Shown here one piece after another: positions 50,143 to 60,366 of a stretch of DNA of 64,000 bases (the first letter of the stretch is position 1; every line of letters starts with the position of its first letter). Where the stretch lies: assembly GCF_018860505.1 (NCBI RefSeq), contig NZ_JAHKPU010000032.1, positions 62,001 through 126,000 on the forward strand, in the 5' to 3' direction. The notes under the pieces are model-generated. The model made no database searches, was not told the DNA's origin, and saw nothing but the letters and a program-made list of their open reading frames with translations. Source of the DNA: Pacificibacter marinus (GTDB lineage: Bacteria > Pseudomonadota > Alphaproteobacteria > Rhodobacterales > Rhodobacteraceae). The position numbers and the translations under genes are program-made.

Positions 50143-50790
50143 TTATTGATCTTCAGCAGCGGGTTGCGGGTCTTGCGCCAATGCCTCGGCCTCCGCCGCT
50201 TGTTGACTGCTGGCATTCAGCCGTTTGATGACCTCAAGTGAAATATCGATAGAGCCAGACATGAGGTAGATTTGTGTTCTCTCGAAAACAGCCACTGCAC
50301 GAACTTCTTGAGCGATATCTTTTAAAACAACGTTCAACGTGTCCTCAAATGCGCGCAAACCTTGATCTCGCGTTTGCTCAATCGCCTCTGATTTGGCTTT
50401 TTGCTCTGCTCGGATAGCAATGACCTTTTCGTCAAAGGCTTCAGCTTTTTTGGCAAAATCTTCTTTCGACAGTGTGTTTTTTAACTCTGTCAGTTCTTGT
50501 TCTTCCGCCTCAAGGGACGCGAAGATGGTATCATTTTCGATCACAAGATCGTTGAGTAAGGCTTCAACTTTGGCTTCAAGCGCGCGCCCAATGTCGGTGT
50601 TCTCAAAAATGCGTTCACGATCAAACGCGATCAGAGGAATCTGAGCGATTGTGTTTTGTGGTTGAGGTGCAATCTCGGCCTCTGAGGTGACATCGGGGGC
50701 TGCCGCCTCGTTTTCCGCGTCTTGAGCCGACAAAGGGCCAGACACATTGGCGGCAAAAACCGCGCAAACTATCCAGCCCCAAGCCCGCAT
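50143..50790 (-). CDS. OmpH/Skp family periplasmic chaperone
   Basis: A 215-residue exported protein. The signal peptide ends near 22. Residues ~75-165 are long, charged helices of the Skp hairpin type (VEALLNDLVIENDTIFASLEAEEQELTELK, split here into seen heptads). A low-complexity acidic stretch near 25-50 precedes it and an Ala/Glu tail ends it. It likely holds unfolded outer-membrane proteins on their way to BamA. Start and bamA stop overlap as TAATG. Confidence 0.9.
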   Translation of the reverse strand: MRAWGWIVCAVFAANVSGPLSAQDAENEAAAPDVTSEAEIAPQPQNTIAQIPLIAFDRERIFENTDIGRALEAKVEALLNDLVIENDTIFASLEAEEQELTELKNTLSKEDFAKKAEAFDEKVIAIRAEQKAKSEAIEQTRDQGLRAFEDTLNVVLKDIAQEVRAVAVFERTQIYLMSGSIDISLEVIKRLNASSQQAAEAEALAQDPQPAAEDQ

Positions 50791-53129
50791 TAGAATTGAG
50801 TCGCGATCGTCAAATCAAAGTTTTGTTCGACGTCATAATCTTCTTTTTGCAACGCATGGGTGAAATTGAACCGCAATGGACCAATCGGCGTGTTCAAGTA
50901 CACAGCAGCACCGATGACAGTGCGCCAGCTCAAATCTTCACTACCGTCTATTGCGCCCGTGACATCGTCCAATCCCCAAACGGCGCCGTGATCTAGGAAC
51001 AACCCACCTTTGATACCGTATTCCTCAGGTAAGCCCAAAGGAAAATCGGTTTCCAAACGGGCCACAGCATAGAAATTACCACCCAAAGCGAGGTCCGTAT
51101 CTTCATCACGAGGACCAATACCGCCAGGTTCGAACCCGCGAATAATTGAGGTGCCTGCAAAATAACGATCCGAAACCCGAGTGTTCGATCCAAGACCATC
51201 AATCATACCGCCTTCGATAGTGGCACTCACATTGACAGTTTCATTCCACAATGAGGTCTTCGCAGTCACTTCAGCAGAGTTGCGCAAGTATTCAGCGTCA
51301 CTGCCAAGCCCCGCATAATCTTGGCTAAACTTGAACGCAAAACCATTCTGAGATTCCACACCATTGCGGCTTGTATCAAAGGAATAGGTGTATCCCACTG
51401 ACTGTTGGAAAACTTCACCTGCGGCGATGTCATCTTCGATAATGTCTGGCAAATCGTTGTCATCGGGATTTGTGACCTCGTTCAGCCCCGCACGATACCG
51501 CAGTGACAACCGCGAGAGCTCGGACACAGGGAAGGTCAAGCTTGGGGATACGTATATGTTTTTCTCAGTATGACTTGCGTAAGATGGCTCTGAAAATCCA
51601 TAAGCCGCTGACAAGCCAAAAGCCACATCACGCCCCAAAAACGCAGGTTCTACGAAGTTAAAGCTCAGATTGCCATCGTCTAGCGCGGTGGTCAGACTGA
51701 AGGACAAGGATTGCCCACGCCCCAAAAAGTTTCGCTCAGAAAACGATGCGACAAAGTTCACACCTGAGGACACAGAATAGTTTGCGCCGAATGAAAAACT
51801 GCCTGTGGGCGTTTCATCTACATCTACATCCACAACGACTTGCTGGCTGCTTGAGCCTTCGCGCGCGTTGACACGCACGTCAGAGAAAAATCCAAGGGCG
51901 CGAATGCGGCTGGCCGCCTCGCGAATTTCGCGTGGGTTAAAGGGATCACCTTCAACGACACGGAATTTTTGGCGAACCACACGATCAAGCGTGGTGGCAT
52001 TGCCTTCGATATCGATGCGTTCCACAAACACACGTGGGCCACGCACCAAAACGAATTCGATGTCCAATGTTTGGGTGCGATCATTGCGGGTGACACGCGG
52101 TTCAACACGCAAAAAGTCCAAACCCTTTTTGGTCGCGAGAACTTCCATTCGCTCGATCACGTTTTCAACGGCAACCGGTGAATATGTTTGGCCAGAACGA
52201 ATATTCAGAACTTTTTGAAAGTCTGCGGCGTCTGCACCGTCAAAATTGGACACCGTGGTCATAGTGCCAAAATCAAAACTTTGACCTTCACGGACATTAA
52301 ACGTCAAAAAGTAAGCGTTACGTTCGCGCGAAAACTCGGCGGCGACGTTCAGAATTTCAAAATCGACATAGCCGCGTGATGTATAGAAATCAGCCAAAAC
52401 CCGCTTATCGAACTCGACACGATCTTCGGCAAAGGTATCACGGCCCACCACAAAACGTAAAAGACCCGCCTGTTTGGTTTCCAGAACGCGCCGCAGGCGA
52501 GAATCAGGGAAGGCACGGTTGCCAACAAAGGTCAGGCGTTCAACTTCAACGCCTTTGCCTTCGGTCACTTCAAACACAACATCAACACGGTTGTCGGACC
52601 GGCGTATGATGCGCGGGGTCACCGTTGCTGCCAATTGGCCTTTTGTTTCATAGATTTCAGTGATCGCTGCGGCATCAAATTCAACCGTGGACGGCGAATA
52701 AACGCGGCGCACTTGGGTCTGTAATACAGAGGACAGCGCCTCATCTTTAACCTTAGAATTGCCTTCGATACTGATCCGAGACACCGTTGGGTATTCGGCC
52801 ACTTTGATCACCAAACGCGATCCCTGAGGGGTAAATTCAACGGTTTCAAACAGTCCTGAGCCCAAAACACGCTGGTAAGCGTCATTCAATTCGCCCGCAG
52901 AGACACCCTGCCCGCGCGCGATTCCCGCATAGGATAGAATGGTTTCAGCAGAAACACGGCCATTGCCTTCAATGGCGACGGTTGAAAACCGGAATTCTTG
53001 TGCGTATGCGGCACCCGGCGTAGCTATATAAGCTGTTGACCCCAATGCCAAAACTGCAAAAGACAGCGCGAAGGCGCGTGGCAGTTCTCCGCGTAGTACA
53101 GTGTGAATTCCACGTTTTTGAAACCGCAT
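50790..53129 (-). CDS. bamA: Outer-membrane protein assembly factor BamA
   Basis: A 779-residue Omp85 protein. A long signal peptide (to about residue 43, AYA) is followed by five POTRA domains (about 45-440) and a 16-strand barrel. Barrel hallmarks are the GEETSGG-equivalent region and RGFEPGGIGPRD (VRGF motif equivalent), and the C-terminal Phe of ATQF. It inserts beta-barrel proteins into the outer membrane. It follows rseP, the normal order, but with a miniprotein gene in between. Confidence 0.96.
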   Translation of the reverse strand: MRFQKRGIHTVLRGELPRAFALSFAVLALGSTAYIATPGAAYAQEFRFSTVAIEGNGRVSAETILSYAGIARGQGVSAGELNDAYQRVLGSGLFETVEFTPQGSRLVIKVAEYPTVSRISIEGNSKVKDEALSSVLQTQVRRVYSPSTVEFDAAAITEIYETKGQLAATVTPRIIRRSDNRVDVVFEVTEGKGVEVERLTFVGNRAFPDSRLRRVLETKQAGLLRFVVGRDTFAEDRVEFDKRVLADFYTSRGYVDFEILNVAAEFSRERNAYFLTFNVREGQSFDFGTMTTVSNFDGADAADFQKVLNIRSGQTYSPVAVENVIERMEVLATKKGLDFLRVEPRVTRNDRTQTLDIEFVLVRGPRVFVERIDIEGNATTLDRVVRQKFRVVEGDPFNPREIREAASRIRALGFFSDVRVNAREGSSSQQVVVDVDVDETPTGSFSFGANYSVSSGVNFVASFSERNFLGRGQSLSFSLTTALDDGNLSFNFVEPAFLGRDVAFGLSAAYGFSEPSYASHTEKNIYVSPSLTFPVSELSRLSLRYRAGLNEVTNPDDNDLPDIIEDDIAAGEVFQQSVGYTYSFDTSRNGVESQNGFAFKFSQDYAGLGSDAEYLRNSAEVTAKTSLWNETVNVSATIEGGMIDGLGSNTRVSDRYFAGTSIIRGFEPGGIGPRDEDTDLALGGNFYAVARLETDFPLGLPEEYGIKGGLFLDHGAVWGLDDVTGAIDGSEDLSWRTVIGAAVYLNTPIGPLRFNFTHALQKEDYDVEQNFDLTIATQF

Positions 53130-53242
53130 GACAGCTCATCCATTTACCCAAGTTATAGCTTGAGTAACGGGAATACTGGCCCTTGTCAAAAGCATGTGCT
53201 GCAGAATCCTATGCGCGGGCAAACCCTCGCCATCACACGAAA

Positions 53243-53266
53243 AAGGGCGGCCAAGCGGCTGCCCTT
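53243..53266 (-). terminator. Terminator of the 43-residue miniprotein gene
   Basis: On the minus strand AAGGGC-A-GCC pairs with GGC-C-GCCCTT around a four-base loop and runs into TTTTT. It lies 66 bases past the small gene's stop and upstream of bamA, so bamA probably has its own promoter. Confidence 0.75.
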
Positions 53267-53331
53267 GAAATACACGTTGACTTTGATGTTGTTACCCAGA
53301 GCGACGTGGATCAAAGATCGATAGCATTCTG

Positions 53332-53463
53332 TTACAAAAACATGGTTCCGAAAATGGATCCAGCCACCAAGGCCACAGCGATTGTGGCACCATACAGTAG
53401 ACGGTCCCCATTCAAACGCGCCAACATTGACAGCCCTTTATAGCTTGCGATGATCGTTGTCAT
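53332..53463 (-). CDS. 43-residue single-helix membrane miniprotein between rseP and bamA
   Basis: Start ATG at 53461-53463 follows AAGAGGTCAGTC, a fair ribosome site. The peptide begins MTTIIASYKGLSMLARLN and passes GDRLLYGATIAVALVAG into a hydrophobic helix (about 24-42), ending GTMFL. It lies in the envelope operon gap, between a hairpin after rseP (53566-53586) and its own terminator. Its plan (charged/amphipathic N-terminus, single C-terminal helix) resembles the 40-residue miniprotein at 39045, but the sequences are not alike. Function unknown. Confidence 0.75.
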   Translation of the reverse strand: MTTIIASYKGLSMLARLNGDRLLYGATIAVALVAGSIFGTMFL

Positions 53464-53565
53464 GACTGACCTCTTGTCGTTTTGTCGATGCCTTAGGGTA
53501 TGCCAAAAAAATTAGTTGGGCTTGCACCCTGATCAAGAGGAATACTGACTGAATATGGCAAGATT

Positions 53566-53586
53566 AGGGCCGCACTTGGCGGCCCT
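53566..53586 (-). terminator. Hairpin after rseP
   Basis: AGGGCCGC pairs perfectly with GCGGCCCT around ACTTG, 38 bases past the rseP stop. There is no long T-run, so termination may be partial and allow some read-through. Confidence 0.55.
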
Positions 53587-53623
53587 TAAAGTTTTATTCA
53601 TCTATTGCAGTCTTGGCCTGTGC

Positions 53624-54946
53624 CTATTTGCAAAATAAATCACTGCCAAGCCCCAGCACCATCATCGATAATATCAATGCCATACCCACCATCATCATCA
53701 CGTTGACGGCTTTTTCAGGCAAAGGTTTACCGCGCACAGCTTCATAGGCGTAGAACACCAAATGCCCCCCATCCAAAACGGGAATAGGCAATAGATTCAA
53801 CAAGCCGATGGCGACAGAAATAAAGGCAATTTTTCCAATATAGTCCGCGATCGTCGGCGCACTGCCCACGAATTGCGCCATGCCAATCGCCCCGGACATA
53901 TTGCAGGTCGAAATCGCGCCCGTGATCATATGGCCGATCCCAGACAGGGACATCACGATGATGGTCCACACCTGCTCAACCGACGTCACGATGGCTTTGC
54001 CAAGGGGCATGGTTTCCGTTGCGGGCGAGAAAAAGTAAGTACCTTCAATCCCAATCAACCAGCGTTTTTCGAACCCGCCCTCTGGTAAGGGAATATCGCG
54101 TGATAAGGCGGCGAGCGTCATCTGTAACACTTCACCATCGCGCCAAACTTCCAGCGCGATATCTGCCCCCTCTTTGGCTTTTACAGCGTCTTGTAGGTCG
54201 AAAAACGTTGGCAAAGACTCGCCATCCGCGGTCATGATCACATCACCCGCTTCAATACCTGCGCGTTTTGCTGCGGATTTAATCTGAACGGTATTGACCA
54301 GCACAGGGAATGGGTGCGGCGCTGCCACAGTCTGCTCAACGCCATCGCGCAACACCGTATATTCAAGCGCATCCTTGCGAGGCAAGTCTTGGAAAAAGCT
54401 TCCAACGCCAGAGACATCGGGCACATCAAGCCCCTCAATGGTCAGCAATTCATCGCCGGCCATCAAACCAATTTCACTTGGTAAATCGGTGATGTCGTCA
54501 ACGATCAAACGGTCTTGCACTTGGCCGTAGAACATCATCAAAAACACGAAAATAATCGCAGCCGAGATAAAATTGAACATCGGACCAGCCAGCACAGTCA
54601 ACGTGCGTGCCCACAAGGGGGCGCCGTGCATCGTGTGACGTCGTTCTTCGTCAGACAGACCCTCTGTTGAGGCACTATCAGGGGCCGAAGCCGCATTGGC
54701 ATCGCCCGCAAATTTCACATAGCCGCCCAAAGGAATGGCCGCCAATTGCCACACAGTGCCGCGTTTGTCAGTGCGTTGATAAAGCGGTTTGCCAAAGCCG
54801 ATTGAAAACACATCCGCTTTGATGCCGCTCCAACGGCCAACAATATAGTGACCATATTCATGGATCGCGACGATGATCGACAGCGCGATGATGAACACCA
54901 CCACCGTGAAAAGACCGCCACCGAAGAGAGATAAGAGACTGCTCAT
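53624..54946 (-). CDS. rseP: Site-2 membrane protease RseP
   Basis: A 440-residue intramembrane zinc protease. HEYGH (29-33) gives two His and the catalytic Glu; LLPIPVLDGGH near the C-terminus gives the third metal ligand. Two PDZ domains lie between (about 115-320). It completes anti-sigma-factor cleavage in envelope stress and cleans signal-peptide remnants. Located between dxr and bamA. Confidence 0.95.
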   Translation of the reverse strand: MSSLLSLFGGGLFTVVVFIIALSIIVAIHEYGHYIVGRWSGIKADVFSIGFGKPLYQRTDKRGTVWQLAAIPLGGYVKFAGDANAASAPDSASTEGLSDEERRHTMHGAPLWARTLTVLAGPMFNFISAAIIFVFLMMFYGQVQDRLIVDDITDLPSEIGLMAGDELLTIEGLDVPDVSGVGSFFQDLPRKDALEYTVLRDGVEQTVAAPHPFPVLVNTVQIKSAAKRAGIEAGDVIMTADGESLPTFFDLQDAVKAKEGADIALEVWRDGEVLQMTLAALSRDIPLPEGGFEKRWLIGIEGTYFFSPATETMPLGKAIVTSVEQVWTIIVMSLSGIGHMITGAISTCNMSGAIGMAQFVGSAPTIADYIGKIAFISVAIGLLNLLPIPVLDGGHLVFYAYEAVRGKPLPEKAVNVMMMVGMALILSMMVLGLGSDLFCK

Positions 54947-55018
54947 TGTCTAAAAACGTCCTGTATTACTGTAATTGGGGCTCTTTTGACCCGTTATATT
55001 GCGTCGAACGCTATGCGT

Positions 55019-56185
55019 TTAGGCCCCAGCCTGCAAGGACAGCACCCGTGCACGGGCTTCTGCGTCGGCTTGATACACCATATCAAGAGTGATTTGGACA
55101 TCTTGATGGCCCAAATCAGGTGACATTTGCGCGAGGACGCGTTCGACCATGACCGCCATATCAGTGAACCCGATGTCTCCTGCGATAAACAGATCGAGCG
55201 CGGTTTCTTTGGCGGCGTTGAACACGGTCCCTGCCAATCCACCCGTTTGCATCACCTCGCGCGCAAGGCGCAGCGCAGGAAAGCGAACCTCATCGGGGGC
55301 TTCAAACTGCAATGATCCGAGCTTGGCCAGATCAAGGCGTTCCACTGGCAAATCACGGCGTTCAGGCCAGTGCAGCGCGTATCCGATGGCGTGACGCATA
55401 TCAGGCGCGCCCATATGCGCCATCAGCGCGCCATCGTTAAACCCGACCAATGCATGAATGTAGGAGCCAGGATGAACGATGACTTCGATTTGGTCAGAAG
55501 AAATCCCAAAGTATTCTTTTGTTTCAATGATTTCCAATGCTTTATTAAACATAGAAGCGCTGTCAATCGTGATCCTTTGTCCCATATCCCATGACGGGTG
55601 TTTGCAAGCCTGCGCCAAAGTCGCGTCTTTGAGTTGCTCGGCTGACCACGTGCGAAACGGGCCACCTGAAGCTGTAATGATCACCCGTTCGACCTCAGAA
55701 ATCTGTTCGCCAACCAAAGCTTGGAACACAGCGGAATGCTCGGAATCCACTGGCAGGATTCGGGCCTTATGTTTTGCGGCCTCAGCCAGCAACAGCGGTC
55801 CAGCCGTGACAAGGCTTTCCTTATTGGCCAAAGCCAGACTGGTGCCATGTTTGAGCGCTTCAAACCCTGGCGCAAGCCCTGCTGCGCCGACAATCGCCGA
55901 CATGATCCAATCGGCGGGGCGTGCGGCAGCCTCTACCAGTGCCGCCTGCCCTGCGGCCACTTCAATGCCAGTGCCCGAGAGCGCATCGCGCAACGCTGGC
56001 AAATGTTCTTCATAGGCCGTGATGGCAATATCAGCAGACAGATCGCGGGCATCTTGAGCCAATTGCGTGATATTTGCGCCCCCTGTAAGCGCAATAACGT
56101 CATACGAGGCTTTATCACGCTTAATCAGGTCGATGGTGGATTGGCCGATCGAGCCCGTTGCACCGAAAATAGAAATCCGTTTCAA
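55019..56185 (-). CDS. dxr: 1-deoxy-D-xylulose 5-phosphate reductoisomerase
   Basis: A 388-residue enzyme of the methylerythritol phosphate route to isoprenoids. ISIFGATGSIGQST is the NADPH loop; VDSEHSAVFQ and TASGGPFR are active-site motifs. I prefer a TTG start that overlaps the cdsA stop as TTGA, because the product then begins like other Dxr proteins and matches the overlap style nearby. An ATG at 56206 would add seven codons. Confidence 0.93.
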   Translation of the reverse strand: MKRISIFGATGSIGQSTIDLIKRDKASYDVIALTGGANITQLAQDARDLSADIAITAYEEHLPALRDALSGTGIEVAAGQAALVEAAARPADWIMSAIVGAAGLAPGFEALKHGTSLALANKESLVTAGPLLLAEAAKHKARILPVDSEHSAVFQALVGEQISEVERVIITASGGPFRTWSAEQLKDATLAQACKHPSWDMGQRITIDSASMFNKALEIIETKEYFGISSDQIEVIVHPGSYIHALVGFNDGALMAHMGAPDMRHAIGYALHWPERRDLPVERLDLAKLGSLQFEAPDEVRFPALRLAREVMQTGGLAGTVFNAAKETALDLFIAGDIGFTDMAVMVERVLAQMSPDLGHQDVQITLDMVYQADAEARARVLSLQAGA

Positions 56186-56895
56186 GACGCGCCCCACATG
56201 GTCCATGTCACAAGGCGCAAGAAAAACAACACAGCCCCGACAGCCAAAAGCGCATCAAAGCGGTCCAAAACACCGCCATGACCAGGGATGATGTTTGAAC
56301 TGTCCTTGACCCCCATCCGGCGTTTGATCGCACTTTGCGCGATGTCACCCAATTGAGATGCAAAAGACAAGATGATTGCAAACCCTATGATTATTAAGCC
56401 TTCGCGCAGATCTAACCGTAAAAACAAAACAGCAATCAAGGCGATCAAGGCCGCGCCAACCCAACCGCCAAGCACGCCTGACCATGTTTTTTTAGGGCTA
56501 ACACTTGGCCAAAACTTTTTGCCACCAAGAGTACGCCCTACAAAATAGCCCATGGAATCTGTGGCCACCACCAAAGACACGACGAAAATCAATCCCGCTG
56601 GTCCAGTGAGAAATGACACAGCCCAAAGCCCAGCAAGCCCTAGCACAAAAAGAATAAAATAAGCCCCGAGGGCATAGAAATCCTCTGCAATCAAACCTGT
56701 CACATCGGCTTTAAATCGTGCCATTTTGTAAAATTCCCAAACGCCGATAAGCGCGAGAACCGCCAAAAGTAATTCAAAAGCGATATGGCCAGAAATGATC
56801 ACAAGAATGCCAACGCCAATCATCACGGCGGCAGAGGCCACACGCGGTCCGAGGTCACGCCAATTGCGTGCGGGCTTTGGGCTTTGCGCGCTCAT
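56182..56895 (-). CDS. cdsA: Phosphatidate cytidylyltransferase CdsA
   Basis: A 237-residue polytopic membrane enzyme, about six helices. The signature is SPKKTWSGVLGGW followed by GDIAQSAIKRRMGVKDSSNIIPGHGG (seen in parts), with the metal-binding DRFDAL. It makes CDP-diacylglycerol for phospholipids. ATGA overlap with uppS. Confidence 0.94.
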   Translation of the reverse strand: MSAQSPKPARNWRDLGPRVASAAVMIGVGILVIISGHIAFELLLAVLALIGVWEFYKMARFKADVTGLIAEDFYALGAYFILFVLGLAGLWAVSFLTGPAGLIFVVSLVVATDSMGYFVGRTLGGKKFWPSVSPKKTWSGVLGGWVGAALIALIAVLFLRLDLREGLIIIGFAIILSFASQLGDIAQSAIKRRMGVKDSSNIIPGHGGVLDRFDALLAVGAVLFFLRLVTWTMWGAS

Positions 56896-57608
56896 GCTTT
56901 CACGCCACCAAAGCGGCGGTCCCGCACGCCGTAACGCGCGATACAGTCAGCAAATACGTCTTTGGTGAAGTCAGGCCAAAGCGTGTCGATAAACTCATAT
57001 TCAGAATAGGCCGATTGCCAGAGCAAAAAGTTGGAAATACGCGCCTCGCCCGAGGTGCGGATCACCAAATCAGGGTCGGGTAAAACACGCGTGTCGAGAT
57101 AGCCAGCCAAGGTGGTTTCATCGACAGTTTCTGCATCAAGTGTGCCCGCAGCCGCATCACGCGCCATTTCTTTGACAGCACGCGCCACTTCATCACGACC
57201 GCCATAGTTCAAGGCAATGGTCAAATGAACCTTATCATTTTGTGATGTCGCCTCTTCCAAACCATCCATAAGTTTGATCAGTTTCGCGTCTAAGCGCGGG
57301 CGATCCCCGATAAAGCGTACGCGTACGCCTTCAGCGACGAGGTCCTTCATTTCGCCGGTGATATAACGGCGAAACAAGGACATAAGACCAGAAACTTCGG
57401 TCTGGGTGCGTTTCCAATTTTCTGTCGAAAAGGCAAATATCGTCAGATATTTCACACCCACATCAGGACAAGCCCGCACGATTTCTTTCACGCGCTTGGC
57501 ACCTGCATGATGCCCAAACAGTCGGGGTTTCCCCTTCATCTGGGCCCAGCGACCATTGCCGTCCATGATAATGGCGACATGTTTTGGGCCAGTTTGACTG
57601 TTGGACAT
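56892..57608 (-). CDS. uppS: Undecaprenyl pyrophosphate synthase
   Basis: A 238-residue cis-prenyltransferase. MDGNGRWAQ has the catalytic Asp16; the C-terminal RTSGEARISNFLLWQSAYSEYEF region (seen in parts) binds isopentenyl diphosphate. It makes the lipid carrier for peptidoglycan and O-antigen. The start at 57608 was chosen over an upstream frame extension that lacks conservation. Confidence 0.95.
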   Translation of the reverse strand: MSNSQTGPKHVAIIMDGNGRWAQMKGKPRLFGHHAGAKRVKEIVRACPDVGVKYLTIFAFSTENWKRTQTEVSGLMSLFRRYITGEMKDLVAEGVRVRFIGDRPRLDAKLIKLMDGLEEATSQNDKVHLTIALNYGGRDEVARAVKEMARDAAAGTLDAETVDETTLAGYLDTRVLPDPDLVIRTSGEARISNFLLWQSAYSEYEFIDTLWPDFTKDVFADCIARYGVRDRRFGGVKA

Positions 57609-57729
57609 CAACCTAAGGTCTCCTAAAGTGTCCAGTGAGGCCGTAATTGACACCGTATGGACATAAAACCAAAGACCCGCACTGATATCCAGCCCCTGCG
57701 CAGATCCAAGAAAAATACACTAAAGCGCG

Positions 57730-58293
57730 TTAAACCTGCATAATTTCTGCTTGCTTGGTTTCAACGGTCTCGTCCACTTTTTTGATGTGGATATCGGTCA
57801 TCTCTTGGACTTCGTCTTCCCAGATTTTTTGATCATCCTCAGACATGCCATCGTTTTTGGCTTTCTTAATCTGATCCATGCCATCACGACGAATGTTGCG
57901 CACAGACACACGGGCGCTTTCGGCGTAGCCAGCGGCCACTTTGGTCAATTCGCGGCGGCGTTCTTCGTTCAATTCAGGGATTGGCAGCATAATAATCGTG
58001 CCGTTGAGCTGCGGATTGATGCCCAAACCACTTTCACGGATGGCTTTTTCCACTTTACCCACAAGACCTTTGTCCCACACATTGATGGTGACCAAACGTG
58101 GCTCTGGCACATTGACTGTGCCCACTTGGTTGATCGGCGTCATAGATCCGTAAGCATCGACCATAATCGGCTCAAGCATAGAACCAGACCCGCGTCCGGT
58201 GCGCAAAGACGCCAGTTCGACACGCAAGTTGGCAATCGCGCCATCCATACGTTTGGACAGATCATCGGTATCAAGCATGAAATCTTCGGACAT
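57730..58293 (-). CDS. frr: Ribosome recycling factor
   Basis: A 187-residue protein of standard length. It shows [17 protein letters not shown] (about 28-44) and the C-terminal [19 protein letters not shown] helix (split across the family signature). It splits post-termination ribosomes. Downstream of pyrH by 149 bases. Confidence 0.95.
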   Translation of the reverse strand: MSEDFMLDTDDLSKRMDGAIANLRVELASLRTGRGSGSMLEPIMVDAYGSMTPINQVGTVNVPEPRLVTINVWDKGLVGKVEKAIRESGLGINPQLNGTIIMLPIPELNEERRRELTKVAAGYAESARVSVRNIRRDGMDQIKKAKNDGMSEDDQKIWEDEVQEMTDIHIKKVDETVETKQAEIMQV

Positions 58294-58442
58294 AGTGTTC
58301 GCGGCCTCGGTTGTAATGGTATGTGTTTCGTGTGGTTCAGCGGTCTGAATGATGTTGTATAGAGGCTGCGCGTTCAGGGCAAGCTGCGCATATCGCGCAA
58401 CATCGCCCTAGACCATCACAGCCTCTCAATCTGTCAAATCAA

Positions 58443-59177
58443 TCAATTGACGATTGTATAGGTGCCTTCGCCTGCCAAGATACCTTTGAACCCACCGGGT
58501 TCATCCAAAGAGAACACGATGATTGGCAAATCGTTGTCGCGGGCCAATGCGATGGCAGAGGCATCCATAACATTCAAATGCTGGGCCAAAACTTCATCGT
58601 AAGTGACGTTATCATAGCGTACGGCATCGGCGTGTTTGGCTGGGTCTTTGTCGTAAACGCCGTCGACTTTGGTGCCTTTCAAAATCGCTTCACAGGCCAT
58701 TTCATTGGCCCGCAGCGTCGCGGCAGTGTCGGTGGTGAAATACGGGTTGCCTGTGCCAGCGGCAAAAATACAAACGCGGCCCTTTTCCAAGTGGCGCACG
58801 GCACGGCGGCGAATGTAGGGTTCGGCAACCTCATTCATCGTAATCGCGGAAATCACCCGTGTGTGGATGCCCAAATCTTCCATGGCGGCTTGCATTCCAA
58901 GCGCATTCATAACGGTGGCCAGCATGCCCATGTAATCGGCCGTGGTGCGCTCCATACCCTGCGCAGAGCCCTGCAGCCCACGGAAAATATTGCCGCCGCC
59001 AATGACCATGCAGATCTCGACGCCCATATCATGAACCGTTTTCACTTCGCGTGCGATACGTTCAACGGTTGGCGGATGCAGACCAAACCCTTGGTCCCCC
59101 ATCAGCGCCTCTCCAGAGATTTTAAGCATCACCCGCTTATATTTCTTGCTGGTTTGGCCTTGATCCTGATCGCTCAT
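58443..59177 (-). CDS. pyrH: UMP kinase
   Basis: A 244-residue hexameric uridylate kinase. [16 protein letters not shown] (12-27) and GGGNIFRG (about 60-67) are family motifs; [12 protein letters not shown] lies in the nucleotide site. I chose the ATG at 59177, where the product begins [15 protein letters not shown]; 32 codons upstream do not look coding. Its usual neighbours rpsB and tsf are not in this window; miaA diverges from it. Confidence 0.95.
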   Translation of the reverse strand: MSDQDQGQTSKKYKRVMLKISGEALMGDQGFGLHPPTVERIAREVKTVHDMGVEICMVIGGGNIFRGLQGSAQGMERTTADYMGMLATVMNALGMQAAMEDLGIHTRVISAITMNEVAEPYIRRRAVRHLEKGRVCIFAAGTGNPYFTTDTAATLRANEMACEAILKGTKVDGVYDKDPAKHADAVRYDNVTYDEVLAQHLNVMDASAIALARDNDLPIIVFSLDEPGGFKGILAGEGTYTIVN

Positions 59178-59331
59178 GAGGTATCCCCTAATGTGTCCGC
59201 TGATTTTTCGCAAAATGCGCCAATTCTCAGCAATATTCAATGAGCCAGTGCCAAAAAGTTGATGGTCTCGCACATAAATATCGCGGACCGGCCTTTGGCG
59301 GCCTGTCTCGTCTTAACTTTAAGGGCTTCGC

Positions 59332-60240
59332 ATGTCTTTATCCGCGCAAATATCAAGGCACTTGGCAAACATGTCCCCCGATCAACCCGTGTTGATTGCA
59401 GGGCCAACGGCCTCTGGAAAATCCGCTTTGGCGCTTGAGATTGCCGAGACCCAAGGGGGCGTGATTGTCAATGCCGATGCGCTGCAAGTCTTTGATAATT
59501 GGCGTGTATTATCAGCCCGCCCCAGCACAGACGACGAATCCCGCGCCCCTCATGCGTTATATGGTCATGTAGACGGCACCTTTGGCTATTCCGTCGGTCA
59601 TTGGCTGCGTGAAGCTGTGCCCTATTTGTCTGGCCCTCAACGCCCTATTTTTGTCGGTGGTACAGGGCTATATTTTTCAGCGATTACAGAAGGCTTGGTC
59701 GAAATCCCCCCCACGCCGGACGACATTCGCGCCACAGGCAATGCGCGGCGCGCAGATGAAGGCGATCATTTGGGGCTTTTGGCCGATTTGGACGCCGAAG
59801 ACCCTGAAACCGCGCAAAAGATCGATCGCTTGAACCCCATGCGGGTGCAGCGCGCGTGGGAAGTTTTGCGCGCCACGGGCTGTGGTTTGGCCGCATGGCA
59901 AGCCATGACACCGCCGCCCGCATTGGCTTTGAACAGCGCCTACCCCATCGTTATGGATGCAGATAAAGACTGGCTGAACGCACGAATCGCGCGGCGGTTT
60001 CAGATGATGCTTGATGAAGGCGCTCTAGAGGAAGTTGAGGCCAATTTGGCAACTTGGGATCCAAAACTGCCGTCCTCAAAGGCCATCGGCGCGCCTGAAT
60101 TGATCGCCTATCTGCAAGGAAAGATGACGTTGCACGCCGCGCAAGAGGCCGCAACCATTGCAACGCGTCAATTTGCCAAGCGTCAGCGCACTTGGTTTAG
60201 AGCGCGCATGAAGCAATACCACAAGATATCGCTGCCCTAA
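59332..60240 (+). CDS. miaA: tRNA dimethylallyltransferase MiaA
   Basis: A 302-residue enzyme. The P-loop GPTASGKS is at 24-31; NADALQVF and [15 protein letters not shown] are family motifs. It isopentenylates A37 of tRNAs reading UNN codons. Divergent from pyrH, with 154 bases between starts. Confidence 0.95.
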   Translation: MSLSAQISRHLANMSPDQPVLIAGPTASGKSALALEIAETQGGVIVNADALQVFDNWRVLSARPSTDDESRAPHALYGHVDGTFGYSVGHWLREAVPYLSGPQRPIFVGGTGLYFSAITEGLVEIPPTPDDIRATGNARRADEGDHLGLLADLDAEDPETAQKIDRLNPMRVQRAWEVLRATGCGLAAWQAMTPPPALALNSAYPIVMDADKDWLNARIARRFQMMLDEGALEEVEANLATWDPKLPSSKAIGAPELIAYLQGKMTLHAAQEAATIATRQFAKRQRTWFRARMKQYHKISLP

Positions 60241-60366
60241 CAACCTATTGCGGCACACAAGATAAAGACCATATCGCATTGTTTTAAAAGAAAAACTTGA
60301 TTGACCTTATGAGGTCACGGTCTAAACTGACGCCAGTGAATAAGAAAACAGGCATGTAGCGTCCTT

